A stretch of 64,000 bases of DNA from Aurantimonas marianensis. Its GTDB lineage: Bacteria; Pseudomonadota; Alphaproteobacteria; Rhizobiales; Rhizobiaceae. The stretch is taken from contig NZ_JALHBS010000086.1 of assembly GCF_024195285.1 (NCBI RefSeq), positions 1 to 64,000 of the forward strand, read 5' to 3'. How positions within the stretch are numbered: position 1 is the stretch's first letter; each line of letters starts with the position of its first letter. The position numbers and the translations under genes are program-made. Under the pieces are notes generated by a model, which was given only the letters and a program-made list of their open reading frames with translations, did no database searches and had not been told where the DNA came from. Positions 1 through 10,835 of the stretch are shown piece by piece.

Positions 1-681
1 CTCGTCGGTGGTTACGGTGCGCTTGAGCGGGGAGTTGTACTCGTTCCACTTCAGAATGTAGCGGAAATCGCCGATACCGGAGGCGGCCAGCGTCTTGATC
101 GGCCCGGCCGAGATGGCGTTGACCCGGATCGCCTGCTTGCCGAGATCGACGGCGAGATAGCGCACTGACGCCTCGAGAGCCGCCTTGGCGACACCCATGA
201 CGTTGTAGTGCGGCATGACCTTCTCGGCGCCGTAATAGGTCAACGTCAGGATCGAGCCGCCATCGACCAGCAGTTTCTCCGCCCGCGCCGCGACCGCCGT
301 CAGGGAGTAGACGGAAATGTCCATCGTCTTGCGGAAGTTTTCCCGCGACGTCTCGACATAGCGTCCGGTCAACTCGTCCTTGTCGGAAAAGGCGATGGCG
401 TGGACGAGGAAGTCGATCTTGCCCCAGCGCTGTTCGACATCGGCGAAGACGGCGTCGATCGTCGTCTCGTCCGTCACGTCGCAATGTCCGGCAAGAACGG
501 CGCCGATCTCGTCCGCGAGCGGCCCGACACGCTTCTTCAAGGCATCGCCCTGATAGGTCAGCGCGATCTCGGCGCCCTGTGCGGCAAGGGCCTTGGCGAT
601 ACCCCAGGCGATCGAGCGGTTGTTCGCAACACCCATGACGAGGCCGCGCTTGCCGTCCATCAGACCGGTCGACTGGGCCAT
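1..681 (-). CDS. fabI: Enoyl-[acyl-carrier-protein] reductase (NADH), C-terminus cut by window edge
   Basis: Reads from ATG at 681 leftwards and leaves the window before its stop, so only about 227 N-terminal residues are present. FabI performs the last reduction of each fatty-acid elongation cycle in the cytosol. The N-terminus MAQSTGLMDGKRGLVMGVAN followed by NRSIAWGIAKAL is the atypical SDR nucleotide-binding segment of FabI. The catalytic Tyr-x6-Lys pair is visible in TYYGAEKVMPHYNVMGVAKAA, and the AGPIKTLAASGI substrate loop follows. A J-domain gene lies upstream on the same strand, 137 bp away. Identification is secure; only the C-terminus is unseen. Confidence 0.95.
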   Translation of the reverse strand, partial: MAQSTGLMDGKRGLVMGVANNRSIAWGIAKALAAQGAEIALTYQGDALKKRVGPLADEIGAVLAGHCDVTDETTIDAVFADVEQRWGKIDFLVHAIAFSDKDELTGRYVETSRENFRKTMDISVYSLTAVAARAEKLLVDGGSILTLTYYGAEKVMPHYNVMGVAKAALEASVRYLAVDLGKQAIRVNAISAGPIKTLAASGIGDFRYILKWNEYNSPLKRTVTTDE

Positions 682-818
682 GGCGTTGTTCCTTCACATG
701 TCTTGGCAATCGATGGTTTTGCGGCGGCGGGTATGACATAGGCCCGCCCGGCCATCAAGCGCGGCCGCCCGGGACAGTCCCGAGCGGTCGCTCGATGAAC
801 GCGTGGCGAAGCGGCCGA

Positions 819-1784
819 TCAGCCCGCCGCGTTCTCGCTTTCGGCCCGCTGCCGCAGCAGGTCCTCGAGTTCGTGATCGCCGGTCGGCAACATGACCCGC
901 ACGGTGGCCAGAAGGTCCCCCCTGCCTCCGGATTTGGTGGTCAGGCCCTTGCCGCGAAGACGGAAGGTCTTGCCGGAATCCGTCCAGGCCGGGATCGACA
1001 GCGCGATTCGTCCGTCCAGCGTCTCCACCTCGACTTTGCCGCCGAGCACCGCCGTCTTCAGCGGAACCGGCAGATCGTGAACGAGATCGCGCCCCTCGAC
1101 CCGAAACCGCGGATGCGCGACGACGTTGATGGTCACGAGCGCGTCTCCGGCCGCTCCGCCCGGATAGACCGCCGGCTGGCCCTGTCCCTTCAGGCGGATA
1201 GTCTGCCCGTCTTCGACGCCATCGGGAAGCCGGATCGCCAGGCGCTTCCCATTCGGGAAGATGGCCTCGACCTTTTCGTTCGAGACGATGTCGGCAAGCC
1301 GCACCCTGAGATTGGCCTTGATGTCGGGTGCCTTCGCCGCCGCTTCGCGCGCCGCCGAGAAGCCGGCGCGATCACCCCCTCTGCCGGCGCCCGCGCCGCG
1401 GAATGCCTGCTCGAAGAAGTCGGAGAACGCGCTCTCCCCGCCGAAATCCTCCGTCCGGCCCGACGAGCGGAATTCAAACCCTCCCGGCTGGCCGGCGCGT
1501 CGTCCGGCGAACGGACTGCCGCCCGCACCGCCGCCGAAGCCGGCGAAGCCCTGAAATTTCGGTTTGCCTTCGGCATCGATCTCGCCGCGGTCGAATTGCG
1601 CCCGCTTCTCCTTGTCACCGAGAATCTCGTAGGCCTGGTTGGCTTCGTTGAAACGCGCGGCGGCGCTGGGGTCCTTCGCGTTGGCGTCCGGGTGATACTG
1701 CTTGGCGAGCTTGCGGAAGGCCGATTTGATCTCCTTCTCGCTCGCGGATTTTGCGACGCCAAGAGCGGCGTAAGGATCGCGCAT
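819..1784 (-). CDS. DnaJ-class co-chaperone (CbpA-like, no zinc finger)
   Basis: 321 aa type II/III J-protein. Residues about 1-70 form a J domain ([20 protein letters not shown]) with the HPD tripeptide ([10 protein letters not shown]) that stimulates DnaK ATPase. A Gly/Phe-rich linker follows ([16 protein letters not shown], about 80-105), then the two beta-sandwich client-binding domains ([19 protein letters not shown] and later [19 protein letters not shown]). The CxxCxGxG zinc repeats of true DnaJ are absent, so this is the CbpA/DnaJ-C type. It sits just upstream of fabI on the same strand, an arrangement common in Rhizobiales. The exact client role is unknown. Confidence 0.9.
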   Translation of the reverse strand: MRDPYAALGVAKSASEKEIKSAFRKLAKQYHPDANAKDPSAAARFNEANQAYEILGDKEKRAQFDRGEIDAEGKPKFQGFAGFGGGAGGSPFAGRRAGQPGGFEFRSSGRTEDFGGESAFSDFFEQAFRGAGAGRGGDRAGFSAAREAAAKAPDIKANLRVRLADIVSNEKVEAIFPNGKRLAIRLPDGVEDGQTIRLKGQGQPAVYPGGAAGDALVTINVVAHPRFRVEGRDLVHDLPVPLKTAVLGGKVEVETLDGRIALSIPAWTDSGKTFRLRGKGLTTKSGGRGDLLATVRVMLPTGDHELEDLLRQRAESENAAG

Positions 1785-1911
1785 GAGGCAATGGGTCCTT
1801 CACGGTGCGGACGGATTTCGAACGAGGAACAGCGGCCAGGCCGCGTCAGAAGCCTATATGTAGGCGGGAGGTGGTAAATTTAAGGGCGAACCGCCGGCCG
1901 GCAAAGGCAAG

Positions 1912-2340
1912 CTAGCGATTTTCGTCGAACCGCACGAGCGCCCATTCGCCTTCGCCCACCGTGCAAGCCTCGCCATTGTAGAGGGCGATGCCATCGAAGC
2001 GCTGGCGCGAGGTCTGGAATTTCCGGCAGATCTGCCGTCCCGCGCGCACTTCCTGCAGCGCCGTTATGACGCCGCTGGCGCCGGTCTGCGGGTTGGCCCA
2101 GGCATAGCGCCCGCCGGCGCCCTCGATATCCGCCGCGGAGACGGCGTTGCGCACCGTCCGGCGGTCCGAGATCTGGTCCGGACCTTCCAGGACGCCGGCC
2201 GGCGCGGGCTTGACCGCCGGCGCGATGGAGCCGGTGATGAGGCTTTCATCCACCATGTCGCCGAGCCCCGGTCCCGCTACGACGCATCCGCCGAGGCTGA
2301 GCAGAAGCGCGGTCATGGAAAGAGTTTTGAACGGTGCCAT
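1912..2340 (-). CDS. Small lipoprotein, RT0821/Lpp0805-like surface protein family
   Basis: 142 aa from ATG at 2340. A longer in-frame start at 2409 exists but would place 23 uncharged-poor residues before the signal peptide. The N-terminus MAPFKTLSMTALLLSLGGC is a lipoprotein signal with lipobox LGGC, so the mature protein is probably lipid-anchored at Cys19. The C-terminal half (SGVITALQEVRAGRQICRKF, then YNGEACTVGEGEWALV) resembles the 17 kDa surface antigen/RT0821 family of alphaproteobacteria. The function of the family is not established. It is transcribed divergently from pdxH, 70 bp away. Confidence 0.75.
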   Translation of the reverse strand: MAPFKTLSMTALLLSLGGCVVAGPGLGDMVDESLITGSIAPAVKPAPAGVLEGPDQISDRRTVRNAVSAADIEGAGGRYAWANPQTGASGVITALQEVRAGRQICRKFQTSRQRFDGIALYNGEACTVGEGEWALVRFDENR

Positions 2341-2410
2341 CAATCTCTTATGTCTAAGGTCGCCGCGCGCGATTCGGCAAGGTGTTCCGAAAAGGTAAGT
2401 CAGGTTCAAT

Positions 2411-3031
2411 ATGACGAAGGAACTATTAACCCTTGGTGAAAAGCCGGTCGGAGACGATCCCTATGCCCTGTTCTCCGCGTGGCTGGAGGCGGCCGGCGAA
2501 GCTGAACCGAACGATCCGGGCGCGACCGCGCTGGCCAGTGTCGACGAAGACGGGCTGCCGGATGTCAGGATGGTGCTCCTGAAGGGGTTCGATGAACGGG
2601 GCTTCGTCGTCTACACCAATTTCGAAAGCGCCAAGGGCCGGCAGATTCTGGCTAGCCGCAAGGCCGCCATGTGCTTTCATTGGAAGTCGCTGCGCCGTCA
2701 GGTGCGGCTGCGCGGGCCGGTCGAGATTGTCAGCGACGCGGAGGCCGACGTCTATTTTGCCGCGCGGCCGCGCGGCAGCCGGGTCGGCGCCTGGGCATCG
2801 GACCAGTCGAGGCGGCTCGAAAGCCGGGCGCTGCTGGAGCGCCGGGTCGCTGAACTCGACGCGCAATATGGCGACGCTCCGATCCCGAGACCGCCGCACT
2901 GGTCGGGATTCCGGTTGGTGCCGATGCAGATCGAATTCTGGCAGGATGGCCAGTTCCGCTTGCATGACCGGGCGGTCTTCTGGCGCGAGGGGCAAGGCGA
3001 GCCCTGGAGCGTCGAACGCTTGTATCCGTAA
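2411..3031 (+). CDS. pdxH: Pyridoxamine 5'-phosphate oxidase
   Basis: 206 aa, normal family length. An FMN-dependent cytosolic enzyme that oxidises pyridoxine/pyridoxamine 5'-phosphate to PLP. The split-barrel core is recognisable: [20 protein letters not shown] (FMN contact), [20 protein letters not shown] and [20 protein letters not shown]. The C-terminal dimerisation domain has [20 protein letters not shown] and ends in ERLYP, the equivalent of the canonical RLAP terminus. The start at 2411 gives [20 protein letters not shown], a plausible family N-terminus. Confidence 0.95.
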   Translation: MTKELLTLGEKPVGDDPYALFSAWLEAAGEAEPNDPGATALASVDEDGLPDVRMVLLKGFDERGFVVYTNFESAKGRQILASRKAAMCFHWKSLRRQVRLRGPVEIVSDAEADVYFAARPRGSRVGAWASDQSRRLESRALLERRVAELDAQYGDAPIPRPPHWSGFRLVPMQIEFWQDGQFRLHDRAVFWREGQGEPWSVERLYP

Positions 3032-3081
3032 CCGCCGCCTGCTCGACGGTATCCTGTATCGAGGCCAAGACGGCGGCCGCG

Positions 3082-3828
3082 TCAGCTTTGGGTGAGGATT
3101 TTGGCGACGAACTCCGGCACCAGAACACTGGCCCTGCCGTGGCGGGCCTCGTCGAAAAGCGGCGTGCCGTCCGACGGCTCGAGATTGAGTTCCAGGGTTC
3201 GGATCCCGGCGGCGCGCGCCTCGGCGACGAGGCCGGCGGCGGGATAGACGGCGCCGCTGGTGCCGATGGAGACGAACAGATCGGCGATCATGAGGCGCTT
3301 GTAGATGTCGTCCATATGATAGGGACCCTCGCCGAACCAGACCACGTCCGGACGCATGCTGCCAGCATGCCCGCAGGCGGCACAGGTGAGATCGACGCTC
3401 AGATCGCCCGCCGCAACCGAGTGGGCGCCGCAGGCCGCGCAGAACGCCTTGGTGAGTTCGCCATGCATGTGGACGATGTTTCGCGAGCCGGCCCGTTCGT
3501 GCAGATCGTCGATATTCTGCGTGACCAGCGTGACCGCGCCTTCATGGAGGCGTTCCAGCTTGGCGAGGGCATGATGGGCCGCATTGGGCTCGACCGTGGA
3601 GAGCCCAGCGCGGCGCGCGTTGTAGAACGCATGCACCATCGCCGGATCGCGGGCAAAGCCTTCCGGCGTCGCCACGTCCTCCAGCTTCACCCGCGACCAG
3701 ATCCCGCCCTTGTCGCGGAAGGTTTCGACGCCGGACTCCGCGGAGATGCCGGCGCCGGTCAGGATGAGGATGGAAGAGGGGCGCAAAGGTGTCGGTCGCT
3801 TCGTCGAAGTCGGCCTGAATCGGGCCAT
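3082..3828 (-). CDS. cobB: NAD-dependent protein deacylase, sirtuin (SIR2/CobB)
   Basis: 248 aa sirtuin that removes acyl groups from lysines using NAD+. NAD site: ILTGAGISAESGVETFRDK. Catalytic histidine: NIVHMHGELTKAF. Zinc ribbon: CAACG and CAACGHAGS. The FYNARR segment carries the Tyr-x2-Arg pair of class III sirtuins (SIRT5/CobB) that binds succinyl or malonyl groups, so desuccinylation is likely as well as deacetylation. It converges with pdxH (50 bp between the stops). The start at 3828 lacks an obvious Shine-Dalgarno, so the first about 18 residues are uncertain. Confidence 0.93.
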   Translation of the reverse strand: MARFRPTSTKRPTPLRPSSILILTGAGISAESGVETFRDKGGIWSRVKLEDVATPEGFARDPAMVHAFYNARRAGLSTVEPNAAHHALAKLERLHEGAVTLVTQNIDDLHERAGSRNIVHMHGELTKAFCAACGAHSVAAGDLSVDLTCAACGHAGSMRPDVVWFGEGPYHMDDIYKRLMIADLFVSIGTSGAVYPAAGLVAEARAAGIRTLELNLEPSDGTPLFDEARHGRASVLVPEFVAKILTQS

Positions 3829-3886
3829 GAGAAATGATAGTTTCGGGCAGGAACCTATAGTCCCGCCCCGAGGAATAAAGTGCCCT

Positions 3887-5302
3887 TTAAGCCTCGGTGC
3901 CGCCGACCGTCACCTGATCCATGCGCAGATGCGGCTGGCCGACTCCGACCGGCACGCCCTGACCGCTCTTGCCGCACATGCCGATGCCGGTGTCGAGAGC
4001 GACGTCGTTGCCGATCATCGACACCCGATGCATCGCCTCCGGCCCGTTGCCGATAAGCATCGCGCCCTTCACCGGCTCCTCGACCTTGCCGTCGCGGATC
4101 CGGTAGGCCTCGGTGCACCCGAACACGAACTTGCCGCTGGTGATATCGACCTGGCCGCCACCGAAGGAGACGGCATAGATGCCGTCCTTGACCGAGGCGA
4201 TGATCTCCTGCGGCGTGTGCGGCCCTTCCAGCATCATGGTGTTGGTCATGCGCGGCATCGGCGAATGGGCGTAGGACTGACGCCGGCCGTTGCCGGTGGC
4301 CGCCATCCCCATCAGCCGGGCGTTCTGGCGGTCCTGCATGTAACCGACCAGCTTGCCATCCTCGATCAGCACGGTCCGGTTCGTCGGCGTGCCTTCGTCG
4401 TCGATCGTCAGCGAGCCGCGCCGCTCGGCGATGGTGCCGTCGTCGACGACGGTGACGCCCTTGGCCGCCACCTGGCTGCCCATGAGACCGGCGAAGGCGG
4501 AGGTCTTCTTGCGGTTGAAGTCGCCCTCCAGGCCGTGGCCCACCGCCTCGTGCAGCATGACGCCCGGCCAACCGGAACCGAGCACGATGTCGAAGGTGCC
4601 GGCCGGGGCGGCGACGGCGCTGAGATTGACCCGGGCCTGACGCAGCGCCTCGTCGGCGATGTGCTGCCAACTTTCGGTCACGAAAAATGCCCCGAACCCG
4701 GTCCGTCCTCCGGCGCCGAACGAGCCCGATTCCTGCCGGTCGTCCCTGCCGCAGACCACCGAAACATTGATTCGCACCAGCGGCCGCACATCCTTGGCCA
4801 GCCGCCCGTCGGCGCGCAGAATCTCGACCGTCTGCCATTGCGAGCCGAGCGTCACCGAGACCTGGCGCACATCCTCGCCCTTGGCGCGCACATAGGCGTC
4901 GATGTCCTGGAGAAGCCGGACCTTTGCCTCGAAACCCGGTGAGGGGATTGGATTCTCGTCGCCATAGAGCTTGGCATTGGTGCCGGCGGGCGGCTCGGAA
5001 TAGGTCCCGCCATGACCGGTCTTCACGGCCGTAACGGCCTGGGCCGCGCGTTTCAGGGCGGCGTCTGAAAAATCCCCCGCATGGGCGTAGCCGACCGCTT
5101 CGCCCGCGACCGCGCGCAGGCCGAAACCCTGGTCGGTGGAGAAATTGCCGGCCTTGAGGCGGCCATTGTCGAAAACCAGCGATTCCGATTCGCGATATTC
5201 AAGGAACAGTTCGCCGTCGTCCGCGCCGTGAAGCGTCTCGCAGAGGATCGCGTCGATCTCGGCCCGGGAAATATCGAAGCGCTCGATCAGCGACGCGGTC
5301 AT
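3887..5302 (-). CDS. tldD: TldD metalloprotease
   Basis: 471 aa from ATG at 5302, which is preceded by a good GAGGAG ribosome site; more upstream in-frame ATGs (5341, 5449) lack one. TldD with TldE/PmbA forms a cytosolic zinc protease used in peptide maturation and toxin/antitoxin turnover. The zinc motif is HEAVGHGLEGDFNRKKTS (HExxxH). N-terminal SLVFDNGRLKAGNFSTDQGF and C-terminal MCGKSGQGVPVGVGQPHLR match the family. No pmbA is in view. The IalB-like gene lies 130 bp upstream on the same strand. Confidence 0.93.
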   Translation of the reverse strand: MTASLIERFDISRAEIDAILCETLHGADDGELFLEYRESESLVFDNGRLKAGNFSTDQGFGLRAVAGEAVGYAHAGDFSDAALKRAAQAVTAVKTGHGGTYSEPPAGTNAKLYGDENPIPSPGFEAKVRLLQDIDAYVRAKGEDVRQVSVTLGSQWQTVEILRADGRLAKDVRPLVRINVSVVCGRDDRQESGSFGAGGRTGFGAFFVTESWQHIADEALRQARVNLSAVAAPAGTFDIVLGSGWPGVMLHEAVGHGLEGDFNRKKTSAFAGLMGSQVAAKGVTVVDDGTIAERRGSLTIDDEGTPTNRTVLIEDGKLVGYMQDRQNARLMGMAATGNGRRQSYAHSPMPRMTNTMMLEGPHTPQEIIASVKDGIYAVSFGGGQVDITSGKFVFGCTEAYRIRDGKVEEPVKGAMLIGNGPEAMHRVSMIGNDVALDTGIGMCGKSGQGVPVGVGQPHLRMDQVTVGGTEA

Positions 5303-5432
5303 GGCAGGCTCCTCGGTCGAAAGATTCACAAGCCACGACATAAGAGCGCGCCGGCCCGATGCCAACGGTCGGGGACAGCGGTTACGGACGGCGTGCGGTG
5401 CAGGTTGCGCCGCTCCTTCGCGCCGGCGGCGA

Positions 5433-5951
5433 TCAGGGCAGGGCGGCAAAGCCTTCCTGGAACCCGTTGAGATCGACGGGGATGCCGATGCCCTGCTCGG
5501 GCGTCTGGAAGACGATGAAGGTCGCCATCTTGCCGCTGGACAGGGTTTCCAGCAATTCGTCGGCGAGAATCACCTCCGCGAAGCAGCCGTCCTGGAAGCA
5601 GCGCACGAACTGTGCTCTGCCGATGTCATTGCCGTCGACATACAATCCGAGCCCGTTGGGCAGAAGAATGCCGAGCGGTGCCAGCACGCGCAGGATGCGG
5701 GCCTGTTGGTCCGCCGTCTTCAGCGCGACGATCGACAGGCCGATTTCAGGCCGGTCTTCGGCGACGACGTTCTGAAGCAGGGCGCATTGTTCGCCGGACG
5801 CGCCGGCTGGCTGATCGCAGACCACAGCCCAGGCGCCGTGTTGGGACTTGACCGTTCCGGTCGCACCGGATTGTGCCGCGGCCGGTTGAATGGCTGCCGC
5901 GGCGGCGATCAGGACGAAGACCGCGAGGCGCGGCAAAAGGACATGTTTCAT
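5433..5951 (-). CDS. Invasion-associated locus B (IalB) family secreted protein
   Basis: 172 aa from ATG at 5951. The N-terminus MKHVLLPRLAVFVLIAAAAA ending in QPAAAQ is a Sec signal peptide with an AxA-like cleavage site. The mature part has the IalB layout: HGAWAVVCDQPAGASGEQCA, then ILRVLAPLGILLPNGLGLYV and FVRCFQDGCFAEVILADELL, with paired cysteines probably forming disulfides. IalB was named in Bartonella, but homologues are widespread in free-living Rhizobiales, with unknown (often envelope) roles; no virulence function is implied. It is divergent from the cox operon. Confidence 0.85.
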   Translation of the reverse strand: MKHVLLPRLAVFVLIAAAAAIQPAAAQSGATGTVKSQHGAWAVVCDQPAGASGEQCALLQNVVAEDRPEIGLSIVALKTADQQARILRVLAPLGILLPNGLGLYVDGNDIGRAQFVRCFQDGCFAEVILADELLETLSSGKMATFIVFQTPEQGIGIPVDLNGFQEGFAALP

Positions 5952-6324
5952 CGCAAAATCCGAATCAGGCTTGCTTCCCATTTGCCGCATCTATGGCAAA
6001 TAATTGGTTACCGGCGGCAACGCCTGCCGGCGAGGCGTAGGGCCGCCGCGTGCGACAATCGCACGAAACGAGCAGCGCGCGGGCGGTTTTCCCACGCGCA
6101 AACCTCGCTAGCGACTGATGTTGCTCGGATTATGCCCGCGACATCGCGAATATGCCGCAAGCGAATGGCACTCTAAGATGTTGCGGAAAAGCGGGTTTCG
6201 TGGTTTGAAGCGATGGGCTACCGGACATATTCGGATTATCGTATGTTTTGGGTGCTGGCGTGAGCCTGATCCAGGCAGTATCCAGTCCGGGACCGGAAAC
6301 TGACGCGAGCGCGACAGGGAGACA
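5952..6324. other. Intergenic region between ialB-like gene and coxB
   Basis: 373 bp without a credible gene, between divergent transcription units. Short open frames on both strands here lack recognisable protein features. It must contain the promoters of the ialB-like gene and of the cox operon. Composition is visibly more AT-rich from about 6160 to 6250 than in the flanking genes, as expected for a promoter region. No FNR-type TTGAT-N4-ATCAA box was seen in it. Confidence 0.6.
6205..6233 (+). promoter_or_regulatory. Candidate housekeeping promoter of the cox operon
   Basis: TTGAAG (6205-6210) and TATTCG (6228-6233) are separated by exactly 17 bp, about 90 bp before the coxB ATG. Both hexamers are near sigma-70 consensus. 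Identified by eye only; alphaproteobacterial promoters are loose, so this is a weak call. Confidence 0.3.
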
Positions 6325-7236
6325 ATGCGAGTGAGACGATCGATCTTTGCGGCAGCGGCGTTCATTGCGACGACCGGGGCTACCCTTGCGCAGGAGGCGG
6401 TCTTGCTTCCGGGACAGCCGCATCAGTGGCAGATGACACTCCAGGACGCCATGTCCCCGATCCAGGAGCAGATCCGCTGGTTCAACTGGTACGCCCTGGC
6501 CTTCATCATTCCGATCACCATCATCGTCGCGGCGCTTTTGGCCTGGTCCATCTACCGCTTCCGCGAGAGCCGCAACCAGGTTGCTTCGCGTACCAGTCAC
6601 AATACGCTGATCGAGGTCGTTTGGACCGTCGCACCGGTGATCATTCTCCTGTTTCTGGCGATCCCGTCGTTCCAGCTTCTGACCGCGCAGTACAACCCGC
6701 CGAGCGAGCCGGAGCTGACCGTCAAGGCAACCGGGTACCAGTGGTATTGGGGCTATGAATACCAGCCGGTCGCAACGTCCGCCGAGGCGCAGGCCGAGCC
6801 GGTTTCCTTCGAATCCTATCCGCTGCTCGACGAGGATCGTGACGGCGTCGGCAAGCAGGACAAGGGGGCCTATCCCCATCTCCTGGCAGTCGACAACGAA
6901 ATGGTTGTCCCGGTCGATACGGTGATTCGTCTGCTGTCGACCTCCGCGGACGTCATTCACGCCTTCGCGATGCCGTCCATGGGCGTCAAGGTCGATGCCG
7001 TCCCCGGCCGCATCAATGAAGCCTGGTTCGAGGCGCAGCGGGAAGGCATCTTCTACGGGCAGTGCTCGGAGCTGTGTGGTCAGGCTCACTACAACATGCC
7101 GATCGCTATTCGGGTCGTTTCGAAGGAGCAGTTTGCCAGCTGGTACGCCGCCGCCTCGCAAGACCTGGAAGACGCCAACGCGCAGCTGACCGCTGGGATC
7201 GACTCCGCGTCCGCCATCGCGGTTGCCGGCCGCTGA
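6325..7236 (+). CDS. coxB: Cytochrome c oxidase subunit II (CuA)
   Basis: 303 aa. It receives electrons from cytochrome c through CuA and passes them to subunit I; inner-membrane protein with a periplasmic cupredoxin domain. Visible parts are a signal peptide (RRSIFAAAAFIATTGATLAQ), two membrane helices (about 50-75 and 95-115) and the aromatic strip GYQWYWGYEYQ. The CuA ligands are VIHAFAMPSMGVKVDAVPGR (His) and QCSELCGQAHYNMPI (Cys, Glu, Cys, His, Met). A GGGAGAC ribosome site precedes the ATG. First gene of the coxB-coxA-ctaB-coxF-ctaG-ctaE operon. Confidence 0.97.
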   Translation: MRVRRSIFAAAAFIATTGATLAQEAVLLPGQPHQWQMTLQDAMSPIQEQIRWFNWYALAFIIPITIIVAALLAWSIYRFRESRNQVASRTSHNTLIEVVWTVAPVIILLFLAIPSFQLLTAQYNPPSEPELTVKATGYQWYWGYEYQPVATSAEAQAEPVSFESYPLLDEDRDGVGKQDKGAYPHLLAVDNEMVVPVDTVIRLLSTSADVIHAFAMPSMGVKVDAVPGRINEAWFEAQREGIFYGQCSELCGQAHYNMPIAIRVVSKEQFASWYAAASQDLEDANAQLTAGIDSASAIAVAGR

Positions 7237-7253
7237 ACACGAACAGGGTTTGA

Positions 7254-8867
<1,614 letters not shown>

Positions 8868-9004
8868 TGCGCGGCTCTGGCTGACGCGGAATGGTAAAGG
8901 CGCTACGGTCTTCGGATCGGGCGCGTCAATTCGGGCGCTTCCCTGCCGGGAAGCCGCCCGGCCCGACCGGAAAACCGGTCAAACGGACGAGTTCGAGGTT
9001 CGAC

Positions 9005-9949
9005 TTGACGCTTCTTGGCACCACCAATAGCGAAATCCGCTCCAGCGGCGTCAGCCTCGCCGAGCCGCTAGACTTCCTCGCGCTGCTCAAGCCCCGGGTC
9101 ATGTCGCTGGTGGTTCTCACCGCGATTACCGGCCTCGCGCTGGCGCCGGGCTCCCTGCATCCGACGCTGGCGGTCATCTCGATCCTGTCGATCGCGATCG
9201 GCGCGGGCGCCTCGGGCGCGCTCAATATGTGGTACGATGCCGATATCGACGGCGTCATGACGCGAACGGCGACGCGGCCGATTCCGACCGGTCGTATCGA
9301 GCCGGAGACGGCGCTGGCCTTCGGGCTCGGGTTGTCGCTGCTCGCGGTCTCGATGCTGGGCCTTGCCGCGAACTGGTTCGCCGCCGCGCTGCTCGCCTTC
9401 ACGATCTTCTTTTACGCCGTCGTCTACACGATGTGGCTGAAGCGCTCGACGTCGCAGAACATCGTCATTGGCGGCGCCGCTGGCGCGTTTCCACCGATGA
9501 TTGGCTGGGCCGCCGTCACCGGCGGCGTTGCGGTCGAGAGCATCGTCCTCTTTCTGATCATCTTTCTTTGGACGCCGCCGCATTTCTGGGCGCTGGCGCT
9601 GTTCAAGCTGAAGGATTACGACAATGCCGGCGTGCCGATGCTGCCGAATGTCGCCGGGGAGCGCGCCACGCGAATCCAGATCTTCCTCTACTCGCTGGCG
9701 CTTGTGCCGGTCGGTGTCGCTCCCTGGCTGCTGGGTTTTGCCGGACCGGTCTACGGCATCGCCTCCATCCTGCTCGGTGCGAAATTTCTCCGGCATGCCT
9801 ATGCGACACTGCGCATGGCCGACGGTGATCAAACGATGATCCCCGCCAAGCGGCTGTTTGCTTTTTCCATCTTCTATCTGTTCGGCTTGTTCGTGATTCT
9901 CCTGGCGGAGGCCCTTTTCGGGCCTGTGCAGACCATGATCGGAGCCTGA
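9005..9949 (+). CDS. ctaB: Protoheme IX farnesyltransferase (heme O synthase)
   Basis: UbiA-family membrane prenyltransferase that converts heme B to heme O, the precursor of heme A for the oxidase. Asp-rich site: [19 protein letters not shown] (N-x3-D-x3-D). Second polar loop: [15 protein letters not shown]. Also [21 protein letters not shown] chose TTG at 9005 (314 aa, good GAGG spacing and usual family length). An in-frame ATG at 8891 would add 38 residues with no family resemblance and has no clear ribosome site. No ctaA (heme A synthase) is in the window. Confidence 0.93.
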   Translation: MTLLGTTNSEIRSSGVSLAEPLDFLALLKPRVMSLVVLTAITGLALAPGSLHPTLAVISILSIAIGAGASGALNMWYDADIDGVMTRTATRPIPTGRIEPETALAFGLGLSLLAVSMLGLAANWFAAALLAFTIFFYAVVYTMWLKRSTSQNIVIGGAAGAFPPMIGWAAVTGGVAVESIVLFLIIFLWTPPHFWALALFKLKDYDNAGVPMLPNVAGERATRIQIFLYSLALVPVGVAPWLLGFAGPVYGIASILLGAKFLRHAYATLRMADGDQTMIPAKRLFAFSIFYLFGLFVILLAEALFGPVQTMIGA

Positions 9950-9950
9950 T

Positions 9951-10085
9951 GTGGAAGAGGACCGCATAAGGCTCACCGATGCGCAGCAGCGGGCGCGGCG
10001 ACACCGTTCGATAGCGATCGGCGTCGTCCTCGTGGCGCTGGTCGTCATTTTCTATTTTGTCTCGATCGCGAAGATGTCGTCATGA
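9951..10085 (+). CDS. coxF: CoxF-like small membrane protein
   Basis: 44 aa starting with GTG one base after the ctaB stop and overlapping the ctaG start by 4 bp (ATGA). The N-terminus is charged (EEDRIRLTDAQQRARRHRS), then one transmembrane helix (IAIGVVLVALVVIFYFVSIA), then KMSS. Small proteins with the same DAQ-RxRR-helix layout sit between ctaB and ctaG in many alphaproteobacteria and are annotated CoxF; their precise role in oxidase assembly is not known. It is too short for most gene callers, but position and coupling support it well. Confidence 0.8.
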   Translation: MEEDRIRLTDAQQRARRHRSIAIGVVLVALVVIFYFVSIAKMSS

Positions 10086-10717
10086 GCGGCGGCGAGCACA
10101 ATCCCTCGGGGATCCAAACCCGCACGGCCGGGCGCAAAGGCATCGTCATCGCCGTTTCCTGCGCGGCCTTTGCCGTCGGCATGATCGGCGCGGCCTATGC
10201 TTCGGTGCCGCTTTACGAGCTGTTCTGTCAGGTCACGGGTTACGGTGGCACGACCCAGCGGGCGGAAACCGGCTCCGGTCGTGTCATCGATCGCACGGTG
10301 ATCGTGCGCTTCGACGGCAATGTCGCCACCGATCTTCCCTGGACGTTCCAGCCCAATGACCGGCAGGTCACTGTCAAGCTCGGCGAGACGCGGGAGGTGT
10401 CCTATCGGGTGAAAAACAATTCGGACAAGGCGGTCACCGGGCAGGCGACCTTCAACGTCACGCCCAACGCCGCCGGGGTCTACTTCAACAAGATTGCCTG
10501 TTTCTGCTTTGATAACCAGACGCTACAGCCGGGCGAAGAGCTCGACATGCCGATCGTGTTCTATATCGACCCGGACATGCTGGAAGCGGACGAATTGAAG
10601 AATGCGCCGGGCATTACCCTGTCCTACACGTTCTTCAAGATGGACGATCCGGACGAGTCCATTGCGGCTGCGCCTGAGACGGGCGAGGGCGGCGACCCGA
10701 CGACGAACAGATTGTGA
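10082..10717 (+). CDS. ctaG: Cytochrome c oxidase assembly protein CtaG (Cox11, CuB insertion)
   Basis: 211 aa, with one N-terminal membrane anchor (IVIAVSCAAFAVGMIGAAYA) and a periplasmic immunoglobulin-like copper domain. It delivers copper to the CuB site of subunit I. The copper motif CFCF is present in YFNKIACFCFDNQTLQPGEE, and a further Cys in PLYELFCQVTGYGGTTQRA is typical of Cox11. It starts inside the end of coxF (ATGA overlap), so it is translationally coupled. Identification is secure. Confidence 0.97.
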   Translation: MSGGEHNPSGIQTRTAGRKGIVIAVSCAAFAVGMIGAAYASVPLYELFCQVTGYGGTTQRAETGSGRVIDRTVIVRFDGNVATDLPWTFQPNDRQVTVKLGETREVSYRVKNNSDKAVTGQATFNVTPNAAGVYFNKIACFCFDNQTLQPGEELDMPIVFYIDPDMLEADELKNAPGITLSYTFFKMDDPDESIAAAPETGEGGDPTTNRL

Positions 10718-10835
10718 GACAGTGCGTGACGGCTGGTCCGGCACGCATGACACAGGCAAGAGTGAAGCTGGAATTGGCTCACGATCTCCGATAGGCAGAT
10801 CGCCGGGCATAAGAGGATAAGACCGGGGACCTATA

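Noticed and set aside
6118-6303. 61-codon frame in the cox leader
   Set aside because: Covers the promoter candidate, no ribosome site and no similarity.
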